The notes beneath the pieces are model-generated. The model saw only the letters and a program-made list of their open reading frames with translations. It had not been told where the DNA came from and made no database searches. DNA of 64,000 nt from the NCBI RefSeq assembly GCF_003402235.1, contig NZ_QEWO01000001.1, forward strand, positions 806,001 through 870,000. Reading direction: 5' to 3'. Both the position numbers and the translations under genes were made by a program. Shown piece by piece: positions 18,484 to 27,538 of the stretch (its first letter is position 1; each line of letters begins with the position of its first letter). Origin of the DNA: Parahaliea mediterranea (GTDB lineage Bacteria > Pseudomonadota > Gammaproteobacteria > Pseudomonadales > Halieaceae).

Positions 18484-20079
18484 TCAATAGGCAAAGCGGT
18501 ATTCCCGCTCGATGCCGGTGGCAGCCACCGCCTCACCGTCCTGCAGTAGGGGACGAAAGCGCGCATCGTGCAGCAGGCGGTAAAGGGCCAGGCGCGCGGT
18601 TTCGCGTTTGTCGCTGGCCTCTGTATTGGCCTCTGTATTGGCCTCTGTGCTGGTCACTGGCCCTGCCTTCGGCTTCTCCTTTGTCACCTCCTGCGCTTGC
18701 GTATCCACCTGCACCTCCACCGCAACAAATTCGATATTGCGCACCTGGCCAATGCGCGACACATCAAAGCGCACCCGGGCGCGGGCGTTAAGGTTGCCCT
18801 CCCCGCTTGGCAGCGGTGGCTGGAACACGGCATCCGCCGGCAGCTCTACTGGCGTTGCAAACCAGGCCCCGGCGGCGCCACCGGAGACTTGCCAGGCCTG
18901 CTCATAGGCGCCAATGGCCCGCGCCGGCTGGTGCCACCACATAAACCAGTCGCCCAGCGCCACATGGGCCCGGGCCAGTTCGGCGGCGTCTACCTTTGGC
19001 TGCTGCTGCAGCACGTGGATAATCCGCTCCAGGGTCTTACGGCCATTGCGGAAGTTGTGCTTGCGCAGCAGGCGGAAGGCCTCGGCATCCAGGCTCGTAC
19101 CTGGTTCATATGTGCCGGCTGCATAAGTGCCGGGGATGTGGGTGCCGGCGGCGGCGATGCGGGGCACATACCGGCCGGGCGCGTTGGCGCTGGCCGCATA
19201 GGCACCGGGCGAAAAGCCACTGGCAGGATGGCGAAGCGGCCCATAGCCGAAGCGGCCGGTTATCGCCCGGGGCTCGCTTTCATAGCGCGACAACAGATAC
19301 TCCGCCCGCATGCGCTGGTACAGATAGGGTAACTGGGCCGGATCGTCCGGCGACTCCCCAGCCAGGCGCTCGGCCAGTTCATCCGGGGTGCGGTGCATGG
19401 CCAGCAGACGCTGGTAGTTGGCAGCGCCCTCACCCGCCAGGTAGGCCGAGCGCTTCCACTCGGCATGCTCAATGGCCGCCTGCACCATCGCTGCACTGCC
19501 CGGAGCCAGGTTGGCCTGCTGCACCCGGTATAAGCGGTCGCGGGTGCGGTCGGCCCCGGCCCTATCCCCCAGGGCCAGCTGGCTCTCGGCCAGAGCCTGC
19601 AGCAGGGGTACCTGGGCCGCGTCGTACAGGCCGGCATTCACCCGCTGCAGGTGCAGCGCCCGGCGATAATGGCCCAGTGCCTGCTGCGTTCGCCCCTGGG
19701 CCTGCAGGCTCTGGCCCAGGGCCTGCAGCGGCTCCACCAGGGCCGGGGCATAGGGCCCGCCGCGCAGTTCCAATGCCTCAACCCGGGCGCGATAGGCATC
19801 ACCATCACCCGGCGCGGGTGGCGCTTGCGGCGGCGCAGCCACCGGTGGCTGCGCATCGGCACGCAGCAGGGTCAGGCCATAGCGGGTTGGAGGGCTCGCC
19901 TGTGGCAGGATGGAATTGTTGGGGTGGGCGCCTTCGGCCCGGGCGGCAGCGAGAATCAGGGCTACTGTAAAGGCGACTGTAAAGACCACTGTAAAGACCA
20001 CGGCCCGACCAGCAGCCCCCGTGGCTGGCAGCGTCGCCGCCAGCAGCAGGCACGGTGTTGTGGCAAGCCGGTTTCGCAA
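18484..20079 (-). CDS. TPR protein with TonB-like C-terminal domain, exported
   Basis: The frame is open to 20247, but the upstream part would run onto the divergent GST start and reads as non-coding. A TTG at 20079 preceded by GGGGAAGG gives a 531-aa protein with a signal-anchor sequence of repeated FTV units. The middle has TPR-like helical pairs (QAQGRTQQALGHYRRALHLQ, then RAHVALGDWFMWWHQPARAI). The last 100 residues (ARVRFDVSRIGQVRNIEFV ... RFRPLLQDG) resemble the TonB C-terminal fold of energy-transducer-like periplasmic proteins. Low-complexity PGTY/PGRY and EANT repeats occur inside. Start codon is inferred. Confidence 0.65.
   Translation of the reverse strand: MRNRLATTPCLLLAATLPATGAAGRAVVFTVVFTVAFTVALILAAARAEGAHPNNSILPQASPPTRYGLTLLRADAQPPVAAPPQAPPAPGDGDAYRARVEALELRGGPYAPALVEPLQALGQSLQAQGRTQQALGHYRRALHLQRVNAGLYDAAQVPLLQALAESQLALGDRAGADRTRDRLYRVQQANLAPGSAAMVQAAIEHAEWKRSAYLAGEGAANYQRLLAMHRTPDELAERLAGESPDDPAQLPYLYQRMRAEYLLSRYESEPRAITGRFGYGPLRHPASGFSPGAYAASANAPGRYVPRIAAAGTHIPGTYAAGTYEPGTSLDAEAFRLLRKHNFRNGRKTLERIIHVLQQQPKVDAAELARAHVALGDWFMWWHQPARAIGAYEQAWQVSGGAAGAWFATPVELPADAVFQPPLPSGEGNLNARARVRFDVSRIGQVRNIEFVAVEVQVDTQAQEVTKEKPKAGPVTSTEANTEANTEASDKRETARLALYRLLHDARFRPLLQDGEAVAATGIEREYRFAY
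18621..18656. repeat. 12-bp in-frame repeat encoding EANT units
   Basis: About three copies of a 12-bp unit (core GCCTCTGTATTG on the + strand), encoding EANTEANTEAS in the TPR/TonB-like protein just before its C-terminal fold. Confidence 0.75.
19964..19999. repeat. 12-bp in-frame tandem repeat (3 units) in a signal sequence
   Basis: ACTGTAAAGGCG, ACTGTAAAGACC and ACTGTAAAGACC on the + strand encode FTVV/FTVA units on the minus strand, lengthening the hydrophobic core of the TPR protein's signal sequence in whole-codon steps. Confidence 0.85.
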
Positions 20080-20245
20080 TGGCCTTCCCCTGCGCGCGCA
20101 GGTGTTTAACCTCCACAGCGTAGACCAGAACTGACAGGTTTGCCCGCCGCCCGGCGGTGCTACCCTGTACCCAGGCGCTGCCCGCACCAGCCACCCGCCA
20201 CACAGGCAACGGGGCCGTTCATCGTCCATAAAAAAGAGCAACAAC

Positions 20246-21166
20246 ATGACCGACTTTATCCTGCACCACTACGCCATCTCGCCCTTCGCGGCAAAAATCC
20301 GCGCCATGCTCGGCTATGCCGAGCTGCCCTGGCGCTCGGCCACCACCACGCCCATGCCGCCGCGGCCGCTGGTCGATGCCCTGGCCGGCGGCTACCGGCG
20401 CATTCCGGTGGCGCAGTTGGGCGCGGATATCTTCTGCGACTCGCGCATCATCTGCGAAGAGATTGCCGCTCTCAGCGGGCGGGCAAGCCTGTCGCCCGCC
20501 ACCCTGGACAGCGAGCAGCAGGCCTTTGTGGACAAGGCGGAACTGGGCGTGTTCTTCACCCTGGTTGGCAAGGCAACCGGCTGGCCGCTGGTGCGCAAGG
20601 TGGTGGCGGATGTCGGCCCCCTGGGCCTGCTGCGGTTGCTAGGTGACCGCAAGGCCATGCGCGCAAAAATGAACGCCGCCGTGCTGCCACCGGCAGACGG
20701 CGCGGCAACCCTGCAGGCCCATCTCGACGAGCTCGAAGCGCGCCTTGCAGCCCCCTACCTGCACGGCGAGCAGCCGGGCATCATGGACTTCAGTGCCTGG
20801 CACGGCCTGTGGTTTGCCACCGAGGTGGGCGGCAAAACCCTGCTGGGCGGCCACCCCGCTGTGGCCGACTGGGCCGGGCGCATCAACCACCTGCACCGCA
20901 ACGATGCACTTGCCATCACCGCCAGCGACTGCCTGGCCGCCGCCCGCGACAACACGCCCCGCCCCCTGGCCGAGCACACCGAACAGCACACGCACCTCGG
21001 CCGCACCGTGTGCATTGCACCATCCGACTACGCCCAGGAGGCGGTGACCGGCGAACTGGTGGCCAGCCTGCCGGGGCGCTTCATCCTGCGCAGGCAAAGC
21101 CCCGAGGCAGGCACCCTGCATGTGCACTTCCCCCGGGAGCGCTTTAGTCTGGCATTGGCTGACTAG
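20246..21166 (+). CDS. Glutathione S-transferase family protein
   Basis: A 306-aa protein. The N-terminal 80 residues are a GST thioredoxin-like domain (FILHHYAISPFAAKIRAMLGYAEL, then YRRIPVAQLGADIFCDSRII with the cis-Pro and the glutathione-contact D-S pair). An all-helical C-terminal domain follows, plus an extra tail of about 90 residues (TVCIAPSDYAQEAVTGELV) beyond normal GST length (about 210). Ser or Tyr near residue 12 could be catalytic. Divergent from the TPR gene; function unknown beyond glutathione-dependent chemistry. Confidence 0.85.
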   Translation: MTDFILHHYAISPFAAKIRAMLGYAELPWRSATTTPMPPRPLVDALAGGYRRIPVAQLGADIFCDSRIICEEIAALSGRASLSPATLDSEQQAFVDKAELGVFFTLVGKATGWPLVRKVVADVGPLGLLRLLGDRKAMRAKMNAAVLPPADGAATLQAHLDELEARLAAPYLHGEQPGIMDFSAWHGLWFATEVGGKTLLGGHPAVADWAGRINHLHRNDALAITASDCLAAARDNTPRPLAEHTEQHTHLGRTVCIAPSDYAQEAVTGELVASLPGRFILRRQSPEAGTLHVHFPRERFSLALAD

Positions 21167-21205
21167 CCGTGCGATAACACCAAAGGACCACCCGGGAGAG
21201 CATTC

Positions 21206-22147
21206 ATGGCAAATTTCCGTTGTGCAAAATGGCTACTGCTAGCCGCGCTCGCCTACCTGCTGGCGGGCTGCAAGATTGTCGTGCTGTCGCACAACGTGGG
21301 CGGGGTGGCTTCAGAATCCAACGTGCGGAATTGCCCGGCGGGTGAACTCTGTGAGTTTGATGTTCTCGATATTTACTTCCGCGATCGCTTCTCGGGGGTG
21401 GCATCCCATCCCAACTACCGCTTTAAGGAATGGCAAGCGGGACCCCGCTACCTGTGCGGCGGTATGACAGCAGCCTGTTCCTTGAGCACAGAGAACTTTG
21501 CCGACAATCCCGCGCTGATGTCGATCATTGAATCGGATGCCGCTTTCTATCTTGTCCCGCGCTTTGAACGCATAGGCAGCAAGGAACGGGCTGCACTGCA
21601 AGCCTTTCAGGACGGCAACCCACGGGTGAGCGACGCGCGCGGCCGCCTCATCGGCACGATTGCCCCCGGCGAAGGGCTCCCGCCCGAAAACTGGACCCAC
21701 TGGCAGGGTATTAACATTCGCCTGAAGGGTTATGCGCAACGTTACCGTCTACCGATTGAGTTTGATGGCAGCATGATGATCAAGGTGTCCAACGCGAAAA
21801 ATAACCTGGGCCACACCAACCCAAGGTGCTCATCCGATGACGTGCCGGCACTGATCCTGCAAAGCTCAGGGCCGACCCTTGGCGCAGTGGCGGGGCCGGA
21901 CACGCCCCTGCCGCTGGTGGTGGGGGCCGGCGCACAACTGTACATCCCCGACCCGGTGGAGAGCCCCTCGCGCAAGGCCTGGACAACCACCTGGGACAGC
22001 GCAGAGCGCGAATGCCTGACGGCAGAAAACGGCGAGGGCATTGTCCTGCCATTGGTTCCGCTGGGAGTGGACATCCAGTATCCGCTATCCGTTGAGGGCA
22101 CCAACATAAGCATCCAGGGGCCCGTCTCGGATTCGCTTGTATTCTAG
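21206..22147 (+). CDS. Hypothetical lipoprotein
   Basis: A 313-aa protein with a lipoprotein signal ending in the lipobox LAGC (about residues 19-22), so the mature protein is lipid-anchored. The mature part is Cys-bearing (NCPAGELCEF, YLCGGMTAACSL) near the N-terminus, suggesting periplasmic disulfides. I recognise no domain. It is followed after 8 bp by another exported hypothetical, with which it probably forms an operon. Confidence 0.6.
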   Translation: MANFRCAKWLLLAALAYLLAGCKIVVLSHNVGGVASESNVRNCPAGELCEFDVLDIYFRDRFSGVASHPNYRFKEWQAGPRYLCGGMTAACSLSTENFADNPALMSIIESDAAFYLVPRFERIGSKERAALQAFQDGNPRVSDARGRLIGTIAPGEGLPPENWTHWQGINIRLKGYAQRYRLPIEFDGSMMIKVSNAKNNLGHTNPRCSSDDVPALILQSSGPTLGAVAGPDTPLPLVVGAGAQLYIPDPVESPSRKAWTTTWDSAERECLTAENGEGIVLPLVPLGVDIQYPLSVEGTNISIQGPVSDSLVF

Positions 22148-22155
22148 CCGGGCAC

Positions 22156-23045
<890 letters not shown>

Positions 23046-23046
<1 letters not shown>

Positions 23047-23063
23047 GGCAGCGCCGGCTGCCT
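23046..23063. terminator. Hairpin between convergent genes
   Basis: AGGCAGC, loop GCCG, GCTGCCT: a perfect 7-bp stem in the 24-bp gap between two convergent genes. There is no U tract on either side, so intrinsic termination is uncertain. Confidence 0.35.
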
Positions 23064-23070
23064 GAGCGCA

Positions 23071-24345
23071 TTAATGCAGCACCTGGCTGGAATACGGCGC
23101 CAGGTCCAGCACTTCTATGTCATCGATGGCGGTCTGTTCGCGGCTGATCCAGAACAGCAGGCGGCGGCCGTCGGTAAAGTAAGGGTCGCCGGTCAGATTG
23201 CCCCGGGGGGCGTTGTAGGGAGCGGGGCCCACGCCGCCCACATAGCCAAAGGCGCTGACCGCCTGGGCATAGGCCAGGTTCTCCAGCAGGTATTCGCGGG
23301 TCTCGTCCACGTCGGGGTCGATCTTGTGGGTGGTAACAGTGCGCCAGGTCAGGTGCACGCCGATATCCCGGCTGATCTGCCCAAGCCACACCGGCTTGCC
23401 CTTGTGGCGCAGGGGCGTGAGCCACAGCCTGAAGTGGTTGCGCTCGTTGATGCTGCCCCGGGCGCGCTGGAAGGCGACATCCTGTGGGCGGCCGAACACA
23501 TAAAGAGCACTGACCGGAGAGTAGCGATAGCGCCCGCCGGCAACAGCGGATTTGGCGGTCTTCCACAGAGATGCGGCGTAGATGGTTTCTGTTTCATCCC
23601 AACCGGCCCGCAAAAAGGCGTAGTACAGGTCGGCCACGTCACCCACAAAGGCCAGGTTGAGGGGGTCGCCTTTGTCAACGCCCGCGGCGTCGCGCACACA
23701 GCAGGGCATTTGCTCAAGGGCCGCCACCAACCCGGGCAAGTCCACGTCCTGCCAGTCATCTGCCTGGTAGATCGATGACAAATCCACCTGGTGGTGGTCA
23801 AGCTGCAGGCCGGGCACCGGCACCACGAAGGTCATCAGATAGGGCTCGCCATCGCCAACCACATCCACATTAAAGGACTTGGTGCCCTCGTCGACCCGGG
23901 TAAACACATAGCCCGACAGCGTGGTGCCCGCCGGCACCTGCAGGCGATTGATGGCGCGGCGTTCAAAGGCCGTGCTGGACACCCCGCCGCCGGCCGCCGC
24001 GTTGCCGCGCAGGCGCTGGGCGGATTCGCGCGGGCTGAAGTAGGCCGGGTCGAGCCCGTAGGGCGTGAGGATGAGGGTGCGCGAACCGCGGTTCTCCACC
24101 TGCAGCCATACTGGCTGGATGTTGCGCTGGTAGAGGTCGGCGCCAAACACCGCCTCGGCCTCGGCGGCGCTGGCGACGGCAGAGGTCAACACCAGGTTGC
24201 CCTGCTGCTGGCGGTGCAGCCGGTCGTTGGGCGGCGGCACGGCCTCGCCGGGCGTCCAGGGGTTAGGCTGGGATTGCGCCTGGGCCTGCACCAGCAGCGG
24301 CGCCCCCAGCAGCAGGCAGGTGACAAGCCATGCCCACCGCCTCAT
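23071..24345 (-). CDS. Exported LssY C-terminal domain protein (second paralog)
   Basis: The open frame extends to 24744, but ATG 24345 is the sensible start: it overlaps the preceding gene's stop (ATGA) and gives a clean signal peptide, MRRWAWLVTCLLLGAPLLVQA. The 424-aa protein carries an LssY_C domain (PF14067-like): PLNLAFVGDVADLYYAFLRAGW, SALYVFGRPQDVAFQRARG, NHFRLWLTPLRHKGKPVWLG and HKIDPDVDETREYL. LssY is named from a Legionella secretion-locus protein; the domain's biochemical role is unknown. It is last in an operon after a paralog and a phospholipase-D lipoprotein. Confidence 0.82.
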   Translation of the reverse strand: MRRWAWLVTCLLLGAPLLVQAQAQSQPNPWTPGEAVPPPNDRLHRQQQGNLVLTSAVASAAEAEAVFGADLYQRNIQPVWLQVENRGSRTLILTPYGLDPAYFSPRESAQRLRGNAAAGGGVSSTAFERRAINRLQVPAGTTLSGYVFTRVDEGTKSFNVDVVGDGEPYLMTFVVPVPGLQLDHHQVDLSSIYQADDWQDVDLPGLVAALEQMPCCVRDAAGVDKGDPLNLAFVGDVADLYYAFLRAGWDETETIYAASLWKTAKSAVAGGRYRYSPVSALYVFGRPQDVAFQRARGSINERNHFRLWLTPLRHKGKPVWLGQISRDIGVHLTWRTVTTHKIDPDVDETREYLLENLAYAQAVSAFGYVGGVGPAPYNAPRGNLTGDPYFTDGRRLLFWISREQTAIDDIEVLDLAPYSSQVLH

Positions 24346-25649
24346 GGCCGGCCCTCTTCGGGACGCCAGCCCTCGGGGGCGTAAAGCAGGCGCGTGCGGT
24401 CCATCGCCACCGGCTGTTCCGACAGGAACAGCACAGCCCGAAAGCCCTCGGTCACGTAGGGGAAGCCGTCGAAGGTTGTGCGCGGGGCATTGGCGTCGGA
24501 CACCCCGACACCGCCCACAAAACCCGCCGCCTTCAGGCTCTGGTTGTACCACAGGTTCTGCATCAAAAAGCGATGGGCAGTATCCACGTCGGCCTCTACG
24601 CTCTCTTTGGCGAACAGTGACAACTGCCCACGGCTGCCCAGCCACTCCTCCAGGCCCGGCAGCACGCGCCCGGACTGCAGGCGGCGATAAACCACCTGGC
24701 CTATCCAGCCCGGCTCGCCGGAAACATTCCAGGGGGCACGCCACAGGTGCAATTGCAGGCGCTCGTTGCTGTCGCCGCGCTCCAGCAGGAAGATGGTATC
24801 CGGCGCGCGCCCTTGAAAATGGTGCTGGCGCGCCTGGCGGGTGTCGGCGCTATCAGCCTGGGTTTCGCGCCAGCCACCACGAAACAGGGCCCGCCGCACG
24901 GCCAGCGGTGTGCCAACCACGGCAACGTTGAGCGGGCCGCCATCGCCCGCCCCATCGGGCCCGGTGGCGCAGCAGGCAGCGCCCTGCTCCAGCCAGCGCT
25001 GCAGGCCCGCCTCGTCGAAGGTCTGCATGGCCGCTGGTGCATACAGCACATCCAGGTTCACCACGCGGTAATCGGCGGTGAAGCCCGGCAGGGGCACAAA
25101 GAAGGTGAAGTTCCAGGCGCGCTGGCTGGCGTAAATGTCGAGATTGAAGGCCTTGGTGCCGGGCGTGAGATGGGTAAACACCAGCCCGCTGCGCCGCTCG
25201 CCAGGGGCAATGCTGCGCACCATGCCGTGGCGATTGAACCAGGCTTCCATGTCGTGGTAGCCCTGCGCGCTAAAGCGCGACCGATTCATGTAGGCCACTT
25301 CAATGGGCGAGAAGTAATCCGGGTCGATACTGGCCAGGGCCAGGCGCAGGGTGTGCTCGCTGTTGTTCTGCACCTGCAGCCACAGGGGCTGAATGCCCTG
25401 CTGGTACAGGTCAAGGCCCGTCAGCGCCCGGGTTTCACCGGCATCCGGCACGGCAGCGGTAACCCGCACGGGGCCCTGGTGCTGGCTCACGCCACGGGCG
25501 ATAAAGCCGGCCTGTTCGTTCAGGGTGCCGCTGTGGTAACCCTGCAAACTACAGGCGCCCAGCAGGGCTGTGAACAGGGCCGCCAGCAGCGCACAGCGCC
25601 AGCTACGCTGGCCGGCTGTGCCTACCCTGCCACGCCGCTGTCTCATCAT
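24342..25649 (-). CDS. LssY_C-like lipoprotein (first paralog)
   Basis: A 435-aa protein with a lipoprotein signal (lipobox LGAC, about residues 30-33). It parallels the downstream protein throughout: an N-terminal strand-rich half with the shared DLYQxxIQPLWLQVxN segment, then an LssY_C region (PLNVAVVGTPLAVRRALFRGGW, LHLWRAPWNVSGEPGWIGQV, EADVDTAHRFLMQNLW). The C-terminal GFVGGVGVSDANAPR has a close counterpart in the paralog, so this is a tandem duplication that diverged. Two bases separate it from the phospholipase D gene and four overlap the next gene. Confidence 0.78.
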   Translation of the reverse strand: MMRQRRGRVGTAGQRSWRCALLAALFTALLGACSLQGYHSGTLNEQAGFIARGVSQHQGPVRVTAAVPDAGETRALTGLDLYQQGIQPLWLQVQNNSEHTLRLALASIDPDYFSPIEVAYMNRSRFSAQGYHDMEAWFNRHGMVRSIAPGERRSGLVFTHLTPGTKAFNLDIYASQRAWNFTFFVPLPGFTADYRVVNLDVLYAPAAMQTFDEAGLQRWLEQGAACCATGPDGAGDGGPLNVAVVGTPLAVRRALFRGGWRETQADSADTRQARQHHFQGRAPDTIFLLERGDSNERLQLHLWRAPWNVSGEPGWIGQVVYRRLQSGRVLPGLEEWLGSRGQLSLFAKESVEADVDTAHRFLMQNLWYNQSLKAAGFVGGVGVSDANAPRTTFDGFPYVTEGFRAVLFLSEQPVAMDRTRLLYAPEGWRPEEGRP

Positions 25650-25651
25650 GC

Positions 25652-27274
25652 TCAGTACTGGTCCTGGGGCCCCAGTTTCATCAACAGGTTCATCACCCGC
25701 TGCAGGCCATCCCGGGCCGGCTGCCGATCCACCGTTTCTTCGCTGTTGCGCCAGTACAACTGGCCGGCATCGTTGCGCAGTACCTGCCAGGCGTTCTCGG
25801 GCTGCATGTCGCGCTCGATGATGGCGGCCATGTCCTGGGCCAGCGCCGGGGAGTCCACAAAGGCGCCCATCTCGGTGTTGATGCGTGCCGAGCGCGGGTC
25901 AAAGTTCATGGAACCGATGAACACATAGCGCCGGTCCACCTCGGCGGTTTTGCTGTGCAGGCCGGTAAAAGTTGCCCGCACCGGAGGCGAGTCCACCACG
26001 GTGGCGGCAATGGCCGGGTCGGAGCGCAGTTCATACAGCGCCACACCGGCGTCAAGAAAATCATCCCGCCAGGGTTCGTAGTGGCTGTTCACCGCCGGCA
26101 CATCGTGGGAGGCCAGGGAGTTGGTGAGCAGGCGGGTGCTTACCCCGCGCGCGGTGAGCTCGGCCATGAAGTCCATCACCTTGGTGGAGGGGATGACATA
26201 GGCGTTCATAATCAGCAGCTCACGCTGGGCCAGGCCAAAAAAGTTGAACATTTGCGGCAGGACGTTCTGGTCGATCTGCTTGGTTCCGGTTTCGTCGTAC
26301 ACCAGCTGGCTGCGGCCGATGCGCAGGTCCGCCGCCTCGGCCCGCAGCTGTGCCGTCCAGTCTTTTGGCTGGCGGGGCAATTGCGCCAGCTTCGGCTCGG
26401 CGGCATTGGCGGCCACCAGGGCCTGCCACTGTGCGCTGGCGCTGGCGGCATCCGGCGCGGTAGACAGGTTTTGTGCCGACACCACCCAGGGACTGTTCCA
26501 GAACTTGTCAAACATGACATTGGCCTGCTCGCCGATGGGGCCAATGCCCAGCAGGTCGGTGTCGTGGAAGTTGTAAGGCTCGGCCAGGCCGAAGTAATGG
26601 TCGCCAATGTTGCGCCCGCCAATCACTGCGGCGCGGCCATCGGCAATCAGCAGCTTGTCGTGCATGCGCGTGTTCAGCCGCTCCATCTGCGCCACCATCT
26701 CGCCGGCCCGGTGCACCAGGCTGTCGCGCTGGGTCCAGGGGTTGAACAGACGAAACTCGATGTTCTCCTGGGCCTGTAGGTTGGCAATCAGCTGGTCGTG
26801 GCCCTGCATCAGCAGGTCGTCAAGAATCAGCCGCACCCGCACCCCGCGCTGGGCGGCGCGCACCACCCGCTCCAGCATCAGGCGCCCGCTGGCATCGGGG
26901 TACCAGAGGTAGGTCTGGATCTCCAGGGAGGTGGTGGCGGAGTCGATCAGCGCCAGGCGCCAGTACAGGCCGGAATAGTTGCTGTCGAGAATACGAAAGC
27001 CGGAGTACTGCTCGCCGTGCTGGCGGGTGATGTCATCCGCCAGTGCCGCCAGGATACCGCTTTGCGCCGGCGGCAAGGCGTAGCCCGGCAGGGCCGGCCC
27101 GTGCTGTTCGATGGAGCGGCTGGAACAGCCTGCCAGCAGCGCGCAGCACAGCATCATTGCCAACGCCATCGTCACCGACCTGGGCCGGGCCATTGCAAGG
27201 CGCGGCACAGTGCCAGGACGCCGGCCGGAGTTTGGCCGCAAACCGGCCCTGTTCACAGTGAGGGACTGGGGCAT
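25652..27274 (-). CDS. Phospholipase D-family lipoprotein (cardiolipin synthase-like)
   Basis: A 540-aa protein with two HKD catalytic motifs, HDKLLIAD (first) and HSKTAEVD followed by GSMNFDPRS (second), the arrangement of ClsC/YmdC-type cardiolipin synthases and related PLD lipoproteins. A lipobox, LLAGC, follows a hydrophobic stretch. ATG 27274 has GGGAG upstream and is preferred; ATG 27193 would give a more compact lipoprotein signal, and the start at 27328 lacks support. Expected to cleave or transfer phosphatidyl groups at the envelope. First gene of the operon with two LssY_C proteins. Confidence 0.85.
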   Translation of the reverse strand: MPQSLTVNRAGLRPNSGRRPGTVPRLAMARPRSVTMALAMMLCCALLAGCSSRSIEQHGPALPGYALPPAQSGILAALADDITRQHGEQYSGFRILDSNYSGLYWRLALIDSATTSLEIQTYLWYPDASGRLMLERVVRAAQRGVRVRLILDDLLMQGHDQLIANLQAQENIEFRLFNPWTQRDSLVHRAGEMVAQMERLNTRMHDKLLIADGRAAVIGGRNIGDHYFGLAEPYNFHDTDLLGIGPIGEQANVMFDKFWNSPWVVSAQNLSTAPDAASASAQWQALVAANAAEPKLAQLPRQPKDWTAQLRAEAADLRIGRSQLVYDETGTKQIDQNVLPQMFNFFGLAQRELLIMNAYVIPSTKVMDFMAELTARGVSTRLLTNSLASHDVPAVNSHYEPWRDDFLDAGVALYELRSDPAIAATVVDSPPVRATFTGLHSKTAEVDRRYVFIGSMNFDPRSARINTEMGAFVDSPALAQDMAAIIERDMQPENAWQVLRNDAGQLYWRNSEETVDRQPARDGLQRVMNLLMKLGPQDQY

Positions 27275-27486
27275 CGCTACTCCCGCGCAATTCTCTCTGG
27301 GCGCACTCACCAGCCCTGGGCCCGCCATAAACCCGCCGCTAGCCGGTCATAAAAAGCCATGCGGCCGGTGGTGCATTGTCTAGCTCCATCCTAGACCAGA
27401 TTACCCGAGCGCGCCCAGCCCTCAAGTGCGCCCCGCTCACCCCGCCTGGCAGGCTGTATCCACGCCACCCTGGCCACCGCCCCCAT

Positions 27487-27520
27487 AAAAAAGCGCCGGG
27501 GTGCAGGCAAACCCCGGCGC
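27487..27520 (-). terminator. Intrinsic terminator of the nirBD-nitrate reductase operon
   Basis: On the minus strand GCGCCGGGGT, an 8-nt loop, then ACCCCGGCGC and six Ts (27492-27487). The stem is a perfect 10 bp, 19 bp after the stop codon of the fused electron-transfer subunit. It also separates the nas operon from the PLD operon, which therefore needs its own promoter in 27275-27480. Confidence 0.9.
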
Positions 27521-27538
27521 AAACAAGGAGCCATGCAA

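Noticed and set aside
16974-18791. A 605-codon plus-strand frame opposite the BBE oxidase
   Set aside because: Antisense to a protein with intact FAD motifs; composition is of shadow type and there is no ribosome site.
20080-20247. N-terminal extension of the TPR protein up to 20247
   Set aside because: It would overlap the divergent GST start, contains no signal-like sequence, and a well-placed TTG with a ribosome site exists at 20079.
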